DNA of 64,000 bases from Nemopilema nomurai (Eukaryota; Cnidaria; Scyphozoa; Rhizostomeae; Rhizostomatidae), in contig ML133452.1 of the NCBI GenBank assembly GCA_003864495.1, positions 993,965 to 1,057,964 on the forward strand. The letters run 5' to 3'. Of the stretch, positions 25,101 through 38,537 are shown piece by piece (the first letter of the stretch is position 1; the number at the start of each line of letters is the position of its first letter). Under the pieces are notes generated by a model that had not been told where the DNA came from, did not search any database, and saw only the letters and a list, made by a program, of their open reading frames with translations. The position numbers and the translations under genes are program-made.

Positions 25101-27014
25101 AGCATGCTGAATTTTTTTTTGGAGTGGTTCAAAGGCATGCTGAATTTTTTTGAAGTGGTTAAAAAGCATGCTGAACAGTTTAAAGAAAAATATAAAAATA
25201 TCTGAGACATTTGTGTCAAATTCAATTTATTCATGTCAAAATGATATGGAATTACCCTTGTGACTGGCATGGGAGCTAGCTATGAAGAAATTCAGACAAC
25301 CATGATTTCATTGACCACAGAGGTGGAACAATTTTTTTACTTTCTGGGAACCTGAATATCTGGCTCAGAACTTTCTGCAAGATTTTAAGGGGTAGACAAA
25401 TAATTTGTCTGTTTATGCCTATATCTCTATGTGCTACATTGAAAGTTTTTGTTTTCTTGAACCGACTTAAAACTCAAATATGTTATGGTTTAAAAACATT
25501 TTTGGAACTACAACATAGATATTATGACAAAGCCATTCCTTGGCTGATCTTCTTCTGAATGAAAGTAAAGGAGGGGCATGGAGACTTGTTTTGATGCCTA
25601 GTTGCATCTTATATAGTGTGTGTATTGTGCAATACAGGGATTGCTGATAGCTTTGCCAATTCATGGCTGATTGTAAACAATGATTCAATTGACAGAATCT
25701 CAATACTGATCAAGCTATCGCACATTTGAAGGAACCCGATTTTTCATATTTTGAGTAGATTATCATTTATCATCATGAACATCATTTGCTCATCATAAAA
25801 TCTAACAACATAGTAAGCTTTTGTATCTATAGCTAAATATCTTTCTTGCAGAAAAACAATCATTGTATTTAGCTGAAGAAATTCAAGATACGAAACTGAA
25901 GCTGAATAGAACTATCTCAACATTTTATATGTAGCTTAATGCACAAATGCACACAGGAAGGAAATCAACTTCAGCAAGAAATATACAACATTGCCTAATC
26001 TTTTAAAAATTGGAAACAATTTATGGTTGAAATGGAGAACAAACATGCTCATCAACTAATTGCATATTAACATACAATCAATGCTGCTCCACCTTAGTGC
26101 CAAAATATTTTATGTGAATGAAAATCTCAGTCCCTAGGTTTTGACACTATCTCCACCTTTACCTGAGCATGACACCTCTATAGAGAAAGTTCCAGCATAC
26201 AACTACACAAGGATCAGGTCCTTAATACAACATACCACTTCAGAAAAACAAAACACAGCAATTCTACCCACTGGGTCCAAAATTTGGAATACCAGAGCCA
26301 ACAACTTGAAGTATAAAGTCAAGCAAGACTTTTTCAGGACATAGTATAGAAGGAAGATAAAAAGTAAGAGCCAGTTTGTAACTAACAGCAGTAAAAATCC
26401 TGGATCACCCTTTTCTCTTCATTTCCCTTTTTGAGGATCCAATTCTGGGGGAAGGAACAGCGTGACCTTTTAAAACTATTCCCAGCGCATATTAACTTGT
26501 ACAACTGAAAAATACTTCTAACTTCCCGAGTTATACACACATATAAACATCGAAAATCATTTAGAATTGCATTAAAAATAGCTAAAAGGAATCAGTAATT
26601 CATGTATTAAAGTTCTAGGACTCCTAAAATCTACGACCCGTTCAAAACAGAACTAAAATTAAACTGCTTGGCTTCTTTGTTATGTCAAGATAACGCACAC
26701 CCACCCCACATAAAGTCTCAAAATAAATATTGAAACCATGAAAATATTACATATCGCTCTCTTTATTCCAGCTTTTTTGGACACCATGAGTTGTGAATTC
26801 TAGCTTTCCAGCCACATCTACCAATAAAGGAATGGGTTGTTTTGAGTGAAGTTGTGAAGAAGCTGGACACAGCTGGTGCTGGTGCCTTGTGGTTTCGTTT
26901 GCTGTGTCCTCTCATTCAGAGCGAGGCTGGTTCTTGGTAAAACAACAGGTTGCCCATATCAAGTAGACTCGCATGAATCTTTTGGCTTTGGACTACCAAA
27001 CGAAAATTGATAAC
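22160..27014. other. Spacer between ETS-1 and ETS-2
   Basis: About 4.9 kb without a supportable exon. It holds a solo hAT-like end, GGGGCGGATCCAGG, near 24597, and three copies of a GCATGCTGAATTTTTTT unit at about 25102-25175. A frame around 26141-26344 faintly resembles the C-terminal tail of non-LTR retrotransposon proteins, too weakly to annotate. Confidence 0.4.
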
Positions 27015-30000
27015 ATGGAAGACAGTAAAAGCGATTCAGAAGAAGGGCTAGAAAACATCAAGCTTGACATTCACGAGGTAAGATCTTAATGGTCTATGCC
27101 ATCGTTTATAAGGATGACTGAAAAACTGAGACTATCTAATTCAAAAATAGCCTTGCTCCTGGAATATTCAAAAGTAAACATCAAATTGAATGGACTAAAG
27201 ATTTATTCTAACTTCGCAAAGTTCTGTTCAAAATAGTTAAAATGAAGATGAAATGAAGTAAATAAGAAGCTGTTACATCTTGGCAATTGTTCTCCCCTTT
27301 AACGAATTGCTACTAGTTTGAGTTTGATATACGTGCTATGGCTATCAGACGTTATCTTTACGGAAGACATGGAATCCACCAAATACGCTTAGCTTTTGTT
27401 GGTAATTGTTTTCAATGTGGTTAAAATCTACTTTAGTCATTTCCACTAAGAATAGGGTCATAGTTGCTAAAGCGGACACCATATCCTCTGGAAGGCCTTC
27501 AAAATACTCTCCGATGTCAAAAATTTGGACTAGTTGCTACTTAGGGTATTTAGGGTATTGACCAAAAACTTATTTAAAGTTAGCTAGAGGAGTCGTTCTA
27601 CAGCAGTCCCCCAACTTTTGTCGGAAATTAGACAATTCTTGTAAAGCTGACAGAAACTAATTGGCGTATTAAGCATATAGACCGTGGAAGACTGGCTTAT
27701 AGTCTCAAGCGGTGTGGGTATGGTCAGGTGAGCATAATTGTAATTGATCGAGTTGTTCCCAACATAACGTATACAAACTTATCGGCCTTAGGCCAAATGA
27801 AGATGACAATCAGCGAAATTTCGAGATAATTGGTACCTTTCTGCGGATACTGTAATTATAATACATGGATACACTTAACAGTAAACACGCCGGTATTCTT
27901 TACTTTGTTAACATTCTTGACTTTTAGGCCGGGTTACCATGAATAACAGAAACATTGGGCAAAAATGACGATCAACGAAATGTTGTTTGTTCTGGGTCGC
28001 CCCCTCCGTCCTCCTTCGCTGAGTTGGAGGAAATTCCGCGTCCCCCTAACTTATTGTGAATAGTTCTCTTGAAGTGAAAAGAAGCCTTCAGACGCCGCCC
28101 CGTTAGCAGTTAAAACTTTTGTTGCGCGATCTTGCTTGCCGAAAAAGAACAGCTTGGCGATGCACATGTGTTTTTAGGCAGTAAATTCCTCTCAGTCAAT
28201 TCAACATCATTAAGATTTGCAATCTAAACCATTGGTCACCCTTTCTTCCTTTTCCCAACGTCTATCGCCAAAGTTTTAACATGAACCCTCCCTTGTCAAC
28301 TCTAAGCGGTATGGTATTTATTGTCTTAAATTTTAGCCCTGGAGACATATCTTTTGCCACTCGTGAAGCTCAATTTAAAACTTTTCTTCCGCGTGGGACC
28401 GAGCCATGTCACCATGTCAGTCCTCTAACGTACTAAACTTGATTTTTAGCCCTTCCCGGCTCAATTTCGTGGCGTCGTTTCCGAAATATCGATTCTGAAA
28501 TATTAATTATGTTCAGACTATATAGCATTGCTTTTATGCTATTGATTTGAAGAGCTTTTCATAGAACATATACCTTTTTTCAGAAGTTAAACTCGGAAAT
28601 TGTTATATGAAGCGGACACAAAAATTTCTGAAAATTTCAACTGAATGTTTATCAACTGCACCCACCAAATTTTCTCTTGATCCGCCCTTGTTTTGTCCGT
28701 ACTGCAGATTTCGGCCTTGCTGTATGCTGATCTGCCTTCCGCACAGAATCCGCGAAAGTGAATATTTATGAAATGCTGTTGTCTTAAATTTTGGGCAAAC
28801 TCTTGTTCTTTCACTGTGTTATTCATATTTCTTTCACTTCGTTGTTTATGGTTAGCCCTGGTGTAGCTTGAGACTTTATAAAGGGCATTAAGATTTCTAG
28901 CAAAATTTTATTGATAATAAAATGATGCTTTGCAAATAAAAATTTGCTTGATTTTGCTTTAGTATGAAAGCTGGCCCATGCATTTATGTGACTTCACGAA
29001 AGAGAAGAATTTTTAGAAATACTTGAGTATAATGGAGACTTGAATTACTATGGCAATTTATTTTGAAATGCGGCACCAAGTACTTCTGGGGTAAAATAGA
29101 TAAAAAAGTAAAATTTTCCAACTTCCACATTGAGTTTAGGCCCGTCAATATAGCTAAACTTAAATTAAAAGTTGGGAAAATAATATAGGCTTGAACAAGA
29201 AAATAAAACTAGCGATGGCTTGATGATTGGTTAAAACTGCAAAAAGAGGCTTCCCAACTTGTAGTGGTACAGTGGGTGAAATATGATAATAATTGTCATA
29301 ATAATGGCACTATCTTTTCTTTCCTCCCCAATGTGTATTTTTTTGGAGAGTGCTAAATATCAATTGCACATAAGATTAATCAATGGGCATATTATTTTCT
29401 TCAAATAAATTGAGAGGTAAATGGCAGATAAAAAGAGGTAAGAAAGAAGGGACAGGGAACAGTTTATAACTCTTTAAGACTGTTTCATGATTAGATTAAT
29501 CTTTATGAGATAAAAGTATACTAAATTTCATTCTCCTTGAGTATCGAACTCCATGTGCTCACAAATATTCAGCACTGTACTATTGAGAAACCCAAACACA
29601 GACTTCATACGTGATAAAAATATTTTATGAGACAAGAATAAAGATATTGTTTATAGAAATTCATACGAGAACACTCTTCAGATGTTGGTATTTATACAAG
29701 TTGCCTGAAGTTGTTACGAACGATAAATTGATTACTTGAAACTTTGAACAACAGGCTGGTTACAAAAAATGGAAGCAACGATTTATTCTATACTGGATTG
29801 TATAGTGTTACTGAGTATCAATCTAGTTGTTTATTGACCAGTTTATAATGAACATCAAGTAGAGGCCATAGAACAAGATCGAGGCCAGGCGCAAGGTCAT
29901 GGTGGTACTGGAAAAGAAAAGCGGAAATGGCAGGTCTTCATGAGCTTGTAGAGTATAAGGTACAAATTTAGATGTGTTAGTCTGCAAAAGTAATTTTTGG

Positions 30001-33000
30001 CTGTGTAGATAGTTCGGAGCAAGGCCGGTGAATCCGCAACAAGGCTGCAACGCTTTTGTTGACATACTGGAAGGACCAGTCCTTCGAAATTCTTGGGCGT
30101 TATCCAGTTGTATTGTATCACGAATGTTGAGAAAAAGACTCAAATGAATAGCAAAATAGCTTATTTTCCTCATATCTCCCAAGCACCCTTCGTCTAGTGT
30201 CTTAATGTTCGCAAGGATCCAAGAGAATGGCCAAATATGTGACCAAATGGAGTTTTAGGAATCCGTGGTTTTTATTCTATCCTTCACTTGACGCCTGCTT
30301 GTCTTTTCTAAGGCTCGTTGGCGTTAAAAAAATTTTCTCCTGATAGTTTTGGTAAATCAGAGGGACAATACGGTGTGGACGATCACCTCGCGCAAATACT
30401 AAAACACCCGCGATTCGCAAGCACTCTTTGAGAGTCCAAAATGTTTGCCATGGGCCAGTTAGGCCTGCAGCTGCTTGGCCTAAATGCTGAAAATGCAAAA
30501 CACAACAGCACTAACTTTGAAGTTTAGAGAGTATGTCCAAAGCTACAGCTGTTACTGTCCCATATAACTGTTCACAAGGAAGGAAGATTGGTATGAACTA
30601 AAGTTTTTATATGAAACGCTGGCTCAAGCTACAGCTCAGTGGTGGCTCAAACAATGGGTATGAAAAGCGACCCGCCTAATGAAAAAAGCAAGTTAAGACT
30701 GGGTTAAGACAACTAGAATTGTTGGTAACTAAAGTTTGCCTACAGCGCACTTGTTTCTGGCGTAACATGTTAGTTAGACGCACTATAAAACTAAGACTAG
30801 CATTATTAGACGAAAATTTAGATACTGGTAACACTTACAAATAGTGGCGACTGAGAAACTAAGAATAGCCAGAAATTTGAGCTTGTGACTGGATAGTCAA
30901 GTGGCTTCGAGACCGAGCGCAGATTGCATAACTTTTAATACTGCATCCTCGTCGTTCCATAGTGCCTGAGCAACTTGTCAGTAGGTTGTCCTAACATAGG
31001 TGTTACAAATGTTCAAAATAGGATAAAGATCAAGGAATTTACCCTTTCATTTAATCCTAAAATATTTGGCTTGCATCAATCTTGAATGATATTTTGCACG
31101 ATTGGATAACCAAACCGCTTCAAAGAAACGGGTATGTTTTCCTAGAATTCGCTTGAGTTATCCTAATAGAACAGAACCGAATAGAACAATACTCGCGCAA
31201 AAACCATTATGTTCAATCCACAGGACCTTGTTATACTAGAGCAAGCAAAACTACTTTAAACTTTATTCCATCAAATTCGCAGTGTCGAGAAATTGTCGTG
31301 TTGTCAACAGCAATTCTGTCCTAACAATAGTTGCAATGGTAAAATCCATGCCTATATTTTTCGACAGACTCATCTTAAATTGGTTGCGCTAGCTAATTGT
31401 AGACTAGCTTTCCCTATCGGGCCCTTTTAAACCTCCTAGGTGCAGTGGCTTCACTTTCTAAAGTTGGACACCCTGTGGCACTTGAAGAAATATTAGCTTC
31501 CCATTTTTGAAAACACTTGCTCAAAACAAGTAACCGCATACGTGCATTCTAGCGACACACTGTTGGTATAGTGACCTGTAAATAAATCTGCCGTTAAGCG
31601 CCTGGTTCTCATATGTCACAAAGATCGTAAATATCGGGGATGTTTCCGAACGATATACTTGCAACAGTTGAGAAGCAGCATTCGAGAAACTGTATAGGGT
31701 CATTCGGAACACATGCCGTGCCGGTGGCACAATGGCAGTGTGGATCTCTTTCTCTAAAAGGAATATCGGATACCATTGCTACATATCGTAGAAAGCAAAG
31801 AAGGGCTAAAATATTATCTTTCTAACAGCAGGGGTTTAAATTTTTCATTTAATTATGTTATGTTTCTCTTTTCAAATATCAAGGAAAAACATTGAAGGTC
31901 TTGAAGCTCAACATGTTTAATTTATTTAAGCCCAAATACAAAGTGGATTTTGTTGTGAATATTTGCTTGATTGACATTTGCTGGTTTGCAAATAAGGGCT
32001 GACGCCCCCTGCCCCTAACTCCTACGAGGAGTATGTGTGCCACGAAATACATTGTCTCTTTAACTTGCATACTTGTGCCTGCAATCTAACTTAAGATTAC
32101 GATAGCATGCAAGGAAGGCTAGCCACCATTGATGTAGACGCGACTTTCGATCAGCACAGCAAATTCAGGGACTCCGATAAGACGGGAAACGGTAGGGAGG
32201 GGGGCAAATCTAAATAAATATAATTTCAAGCAACGAAATGGAAAAGATTTTCACTGGGGTAATCTGCCTCTTAATGGTTCTTGTTTTTCAATGCTTACTG
32301 ACATAGTGCAACGAAGTCAGAAAACTTTATAAACCACGGGGCCATATAAATCACAAGATCATGTAGTTAAAAAGATCATATAGATCATAAGGTTGCATAG
32401 ATCATAAAATTATGTACCCTGGGTACCAGACTCACAGTGAGAAATTATGTGATGACGCAAATATGTTTGTAAATTGAACAACACGCTTTTTTTATAAGGA
32501 ACCGACCACAAGGCCTAGTTCCAAAAGTTCCTTATTCGTAGATCTCAAGTCATCAGATTTTAGTACCAAAAGTTCCTTAAAAGTTCCTTAATTTTCATTG
32601 CACATCAATAAGCCTTAACACTTAATAGAGAGAGGGGCGAAACAGCATATGCGGAAACTACTCGATGAAGCACTTGACACACGAATAGTGAATAGTGAAG
32701 TTTCGTAGATTTCTAAAATATTTTCATGCCACCTGCAGGTTCCCCATGTAATTTATATTATATTTTCATGATCTCTTTTCTGTTGACAGGAGAATCAACT
32801 TCTTTCACCAGAAGACGAAAAATCGATTATAAGAGAGATAATTGACGAATCAAAGGAGGCGAAAGAAGAGAGTGATATTCTACCAACAGAAATGGTCGAT
32901 CTTATTCTTGACAAGGATGAAAATCTGACCTCCAGATGGAACATAGACAGAATTGCAGGGCTTTTGACTTACTTAGCAGACAGTGACCCACCGCAGATCC

Positions 33001-34416
33001 AGACCAGTGGTCCGGAGAATACAATGGCTACCTCAGTGATAAAAAATGACGTCAACTTCTGCTCGACTGGTGAGAACCGTGAAAGTGATTGCCTGGATAA
33101 GGATTTTAAGGACAAGATAAAATTTCAGACTCTTGGACCATATCTAAGCATGGATAAAGTGCCTAAAAATAGCATTGATTTTAAACAAAGAGCAAGTCCA
33201 GACCAACCTAGGATGAACGCCGACAATCGTCTGAAAACTCAGAGGACCAAAGCTGGTAATTTGTTGTTGTTGTTGCTGTTTCTCATCGAAAAATTTCTCG
33301 ATTTGAGAATTATCTTTTTGAAATAAGGACAAGTTTCCGTAGGCATGCACCGCTTAACTTTTGTTTAATTAAGCTGATTATTGAAGAAACTTGTACCAAA
33401 AAAAATGTGGTGCGTTTGTTCCGAATATTTTACCCTTCACGTAAAGGTCCTACAGCACAGCCAAAATACTATGGTCTTCTCGGGCATAAAATGATGCGAG
33501 TTTCTACTGCTAAGACTATTTTCACGATTACAGTATGCAAAATTCGGAAAATGACTGAATACATAGCCTTTCGCAGATTGGAAGCCGCGCGAGAAGTAAT
33601 GACAAAGAACACATTAATGTCTGCCTACTGACCAATCAGCGTCAACCTCAAGCATTATCTTAGAAAAGTAAAAAGATGAAAACTTTCTGTTTATGAAGAA
33701 TAGGGTATTGCATAGAATATAACAGACTCAAAAACACCTAAGTGAAAAGTTGAACTAGCTTGCTCAATAACACCAGAATTGTCGTCAGTACAGGCTTTGG
33801 CACGATCTGGATTCTCTAGAAGATGTTGCCCTATAGCTTCAATCGCGCTTAATTGGGGCATCGTGAGTTCGAGAGGGCTGCTCTCCTTCTCCAGATATTC
33901 CGTCATTGTTCACGTGATGCCGGTCCTTGTGTTATTGGGTAAGCTAGGTCTTCCTTTAATCTGAGAGCTTTGGAGTCTGTCTACCATGGGATGGTGTCAC
34001 TAAGAAAGGGCTAGTACGAGGTATTCCCGTCTCTATTCTTGATTTCTAGAGCTGTTAATTGAATTAATAGCCACAGTGGTAGATAATGATAATTACTTGG
34101 CAAAGAACAAAGAAGATATACAGATTTCTTACCATTTGCATACTTTTCCCCGCTTTTTACAGGCAATCCGCATCTGGAAGACTTTTTGTTGGATCTCCTA
34201 GAAAGACAATCATATATTTCTTATTTACACTGGATAAACAAAGAAAGGAAGGAGTTCAAACTTGCAAACCGAAGGCAGTTGGCTAATCTGTGGGGACAGA
34301 AAAGGGGCAAAAAGAAGTTTACCGAAGATAAACTACTACGAGAAATGAGAAATCTATGCAACAAGAAGAAAGTCGAAAAGACGCAGCGACGCGATCACTT
34401 TAGATTTCTTATATGA
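27015..34416 (+). CDS. ETS-domain transcription factor 2 of a tandem cluster (3 exons, 260 aa)
   Basis: Exons 27015-27077, 32790-33255 and 34163-34416, phases 0 and 1. The start at 27015 (AACATGG) is preferred; an upstream in-frame ATG at 26973 in a poorer context would add 14 residues. Exon 1 is 63 nt, the same length as in ETS-1, and encodes an acidic peptide ending IKLDIHE. Exon 2 (about 155 residues) starts acidic and then becomes Ser/Asp/Lys-rich, with no recognised domain. Exon 3 is 254 nt, the same length as ETS-1 exon 3, and encodes an ETS domain (about 181-258): LEDFLLDLL, YISYLHW (Trp200), KEFKLANR, LANLWG (Trp220), recognition helix KLLREMRNLC, and a C-terminal HFRFLI. The two helix arginines (236, 239) remain, but the Ala-Leu between them and the following Tyr residues are replaced, so DNA preference may be altered. 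Intron 1 is 5.7 kb. Confidence 0.86.
27078..32479. other. Long first intron of ETS-2
   Basis: 5.4 kb between exon 1 and the MITE copy at 32480. Open frames near 28590, 29820, 30280 and 31520 on the minus strand show no recognisable protein features and are treated as chance. A solo inverted hAT-like end (GATCCGCCCTTG) is near 28680. Confidence 0.45.
32480..32695. mobile_element. Partial copy of the TACACGCTTTTTTATA MITE, in ETS-2 intron 1
   Basis: Same family and orientation as 20407-20645: ACACGC plus a T-run, ATAAGGAACC, AGGCCTAGTTCCAAAAG, CTTATTCGTAGATCTCAAG, CTTAACACTTAATAGAGAG, GCACTTGACACACGAATAG. It ends about 95 nt before exon 2 of ETS-2. Confidence 0.78.
33627..33995. repeat. Foldback repeat with GACCAATCAGCG block, in ETS-2 intron 2
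   Basis: The left part (33627-33755) matches the dispersed family at 8910 and 16068. AGACTCAAAAACACCTAAGTG...CTAGCTTGCTCAATAACAC (about 33723-33772) is mirrored by GTGTTATTGGGTAAGCTAG...GGAGTCT (about 33930-33980), giving inverted arms of about 50 bp around a loop of about 155 bp. The loop holds a minus-strand frame (33691-33906, 71 codons) that reads into the left arm. Confidence 0.6.
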
Positions 34417-37400
34417 CGTTTTTCAAGCAATTTTCTAGCCATGGAAATTTTGCGTCAGTTGCGCGTACACACAGAGACGCGCGTATCCTCGTGAACATTG
34501 CCTCGTCGTTTTGCCCTTCTTAGGCATCGTAAGCGGAGCGTTGCGGATGGGCACTTCATTTTGCTTGTATCACACTGCTTGTATATAGTTTCCACTTGCT
34601 GCTAGTTCACAATATCTCCCATTTATACAACGCAGCGTTGCCAAAATCAAAGAAGGGTGTTATATAATCAATATACTCTTTATTTAGTATACAATATAGT
34701 GAAGCGACCACCATCTCTGTTGGTCAGAGTCCAGAAAAAGTTATAACCTACCTCAGACTTCAATTTTATAATTCAAACCTTCCTCGTCATCAACTCAAAA
34801 CAGAATTTTGTTTAAAATCACTTTCATTGTTTATGATGAAAATTACTAATGAACTTTCCTCAAATATGACATTAACAGGCAAACCTCATCCGGCTTCCAG
34901 CTGTGAAGCCGTCAATTTTTCTGGATTCCGTGTAGGTCATGATAATAGCATTCATATTGCATTTTTAGATTCATATTTTTAGTTGCAATAGACTGTAAAT
35001 TTCTAAACTTGGTATCTGTAAAAGATCTGTTTTGTCAAACTGTCGAAAATATTTCTATTTCTAAGCATGTGTGGCTTTGCGGAGGAGAGACTAAAGGAAT
35101 GTGGAAGAATGAGGTTATGGACATTAACATTTTTGTGAATAAGGGAAAGACTGGAGAGTGTGAAAGGAAGCATGTTCTATGGGCAAGTTCTAGAAAATGA
35201 AAATCTCTGAGGGAGTAAAAAAAATTCCATAAACAATATCTGTAGATCATAGTCATTAAAGGTATTCTCTGTAAATCCATATGCATTGTTATCATCAATC
35301 TTTTCATGCTATCGCATTGAAATATGCAATCTATTTTAAAAAGAATTTAAACAGACATAAAAAATGATTTGAAGATTACAACTTGCAACAAAAAATTAAT
35401 TTTTTCCCTTAAATTTCTTATCATTCCATTTTTTCGTGAAATTTTTGTTTTTCATTTTTACGAGGCCAATATAGCAAATAAAAGCAAAAGGTCATAAAAC
35501 GTAGTATGAAAATGGCCCCTGACTACTGAGGCAAAATGAGAAACTTTCGCTTCACTACTGGGTCAGATGTAGGGCCAATTGGGGCAGGTACCCCGCTAAT
35601 TAAAATTTTAAAAGAGGCCCTGCACGATTAACAACTGGTGGCAGTTTGAAAGATTTTCAATTCTCCATTGGACTGTGACACGCGCAAGAACATACACTTT
35701 GCTTTTCCGTATGAGGCTCTTCATTGTGACATCATCGTGCCCTGTTTATATCGCCTCGGAATCATAACGTCTTCGAAACCGAAACAGGACTTAGGTACCA
35801 AATTCTGGTACTGGGGCCTCAGATTCCTACCAAATATGAATAATTCCTGGTAATGTATCATTGCAAGGGAAAAAGGATGGGATCGTGCTAAGAAAAGAAA
35901 TCATCAAGAAAAAGGTTGGTTGTTTAGAATTAAAACATGCATGGAACGTCATTTCATAAGAACACGTCTTCCGCACATGCCAGTTCTGAGAAAAACATGT
36001 GTACAGTGACTTGATGTTTGCAACAAATACTTCCTTAAAAACATCAGCAGGATATGTATATGTGCATGGAGGGTCCGAGAGCCACTGAGGTGCGCTCGTA
36101 AGTCAGGTTCACCAGTGAGTTGAATTCTACTATGGCCAGTTTTCTTTTGTTTCTATACGGCCAATTTTATGTGTGGAAATGGGGGAGATAAATGTCATAT
36201 ATTTTGATGTTTGTCACATGATTTTCTTCGATTGAATGCATAAATCTCTGGTTCGAAATAATTTCACAGGCGATTGTCATCTAATTGAGTTGGAATTTCT
36301 AATCCCTTGTGGAATATCACAACACTGGTTAATGAAGCAACTATTAGAACACCATTCACGTGTCGCCCCATCACAAATGGACCTAATATTTGGTTTCCTA
36401 CAATATTTTGCGGAGGGCCAAAAATTATGACATTGATTCGAGATATACGTCGTCTCTTTTGACTTAATTTTGAGGTTTTGGTCTACGCGAATAAGCGTAG
36501 AAATGTATACAGCTCTAGGGAAGTATATTTTGGTCAATAAAATTTCAATTAAAACAGTAAGTCACGGTACAAAGTCTTGAACACCTACCTGGTATGCATA
36601 TCAGGAACGGGAGTCTTACAAGGGCATCTGTGGAACATTCGAGATGGGGCCAACCGTACATTGGCAATTGGACATTGTACACAAAAGGGACATGGCGTGC
36701 CATTATGCAGTGCAAGGATAGGAATAGACTAGATTAATTTAAAATGTTCTACTAACAAGTTTGTATTATGCCCTTTTTTGTATAGTTGCCCCTGATCTCT
36801 TCGCCCTACCCGTTAGCGTCAGACACTACAAATAGCGACAGACAGAAGAGAAAGATTTTAAGTTGAAAGTAACCTTTTTCATCTTCTTCTGTTTGGTCAT
36901 CCTCTGTTTGGCCATCGTCTGTTTGATTATCTTCTGTTTTCAATGCTGTTTAATTGGGCCCACCCTGGGTGCCAGACTCACTATATTGGTACCCAAAATA
37001 AATTGGGCCCCTCTTCAAGTCAAACTTTGTCCATGTCCAGGCGAACGAAAGGTCTTCCAGTCACCAAGACCACAGCATTTTTCCAGTATCTCCTTGACTG
37101 TGCTGCTACAATCACGAGAAAGTTTTTGACATCAACGGCGAGTGGGAAGTTCGATGAGGAACCGAACTCTACTCGCGAGAAGGAAGTGCGGCGGAAAATT
37201 CCATGGAAGGAAGATGGGCCCGGTTCCCCAGCAACAGCCAGAGACATTGCGCAGAACTTTTCTATCATAACATTGTGCTATTGATGATGTCTTCTGTGTC
37301 AGTGATAGAAGAGGTATGAATAAGAATAAACAACGGTTTTGGGTCAAAGCCTGAAGGACTTGAACAAAATACTTACAAGATGCCGGGTCAATCAAGATAG

Positions 37401-37430
37401 AGGCAAAAATAGCCATGATAAAGGTGCCAA
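34417..37430. other. Spacer between ETS-2 and the orphan first exon
   Basis: About 3 kb with no supportable exon. It contains a 17-bp unit around CATCNTCTGTTTGG repeated about four times at 36881-36943. A frame at 36943-37284 shows no known domain. Confidence 0.4.
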
Positions 37431-37487
37431 ATGGATGAGAACATCGATGAAATTTTGCATCAGATTATTGCATCAGATAATAATGAG
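37431..37487 (+). CDS. Orphan first exon resembling the ETS-cluster leader exons
   Basis: ATG in a strong context (CCAAATGGAT) opens 19 codons, MDENIDEILHQIIASDNNE, ending GAG|GTAAGG, a consensus splice donor in phase 0. All three ETS genes also have an acidic first exon ending in GAG|GT in phase 0, and this one lies on the same strand upstream of ETS-3. It could splice to ETS-3 exon 2 at 44893 as an alternative promoter and leader, or it could be all that remains of a further ETS copy. No middle or ETS exon of its own was found between 37488 and 41941. Confidence 0.5.
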
Positions 37488-38537
37488 GTAAGGTTTCGGT
37501 TTTCATTGAGTGCATTTTCACTAAATTCGAATAAAAGGACAAGGAATCAAGCTACACTAGAACAAAACTCATTCATGCCCGTGGAAACCTCAATAACGAC
37601 CAAACTGCAGTTTGTTTCCCTTATAACAGTTTGCTTACTAAATGAGAAGCAAGACTGTGGTCAGCCCCCCTTCCCCAACCCCTTTAGTTTAGTTTAGTTA
37701 GACTTTAGTTCCGACAGCACTGTTATCAGAGCATATGCTGCCAGATAAGTACATGGAGATCATTAGGTCTGCCGGTGCGGGGTTTCCCCACATCCACTTA
37801 CCTACTCGGATCGAACAGCAAGTATGCAGTTCGTTAGGTGTGCACACCGGCTCATTAAATAACTGTCATTCCATATCTTGCTAGGCATCTTCGCTGTGCT
37901 GTGCCGAGAAGGAGAAATTGATTAAAAACACTATCTAGCTATCGTCTCTTCTCTTTCACAACCTGCAAGTCATTTCAACTAGAAGTTAAAATATCAATAC
38001 CAGCAATCAAATATTTCAAATATCTATTTGATATCTGAAAGCCTGTAGGATGTTTTCATGGTGGAAGGTCGGCCCTTGCTGCCCGGTAAAAATGAGCCAA
38101 ACATGCTGTAAACACAGAACTTTGGTTTACCCTCATGTCAGTGTTTACCGAACAGTGGACTCTCTTTCTTTTATGCTCAGTTTTACACCTGTTACGTCTG
38201 GTAGACAATGAATTTTGTTCTGTTCTGTCTTAACACGCGTGTGTTCTGTGTTTAACATCTCGAGTTGAATATTTGGCTGCAACCGTATAACGCGATTATT
38301 CACGTTCAACGACTTTTCGCATAGCAACAACTTTTCGAATCGCATTGACTGATCGAATTACATGGATGGGGCCTGGGGTAATCCGGCTTTCTGTTACCAA
38401 TCATGGATGAAATTTGAATACAAAAAACAAAGTCGAGAGAATGAGGCACAATGTGCTATAGAAGGAGAGGGGGAGAATACTGCTCTAACCACAATAAATT
38501 TACGAAAATTGGAATTTTAATGCTTAATTTATCGTGG

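Noticed and set aside
36943..37284. 113-codon plus frame and an antisense 82-codon frame
   Set aside because: Neither shows a recognisable domain or splice framework; mutual overlap suggests chance.
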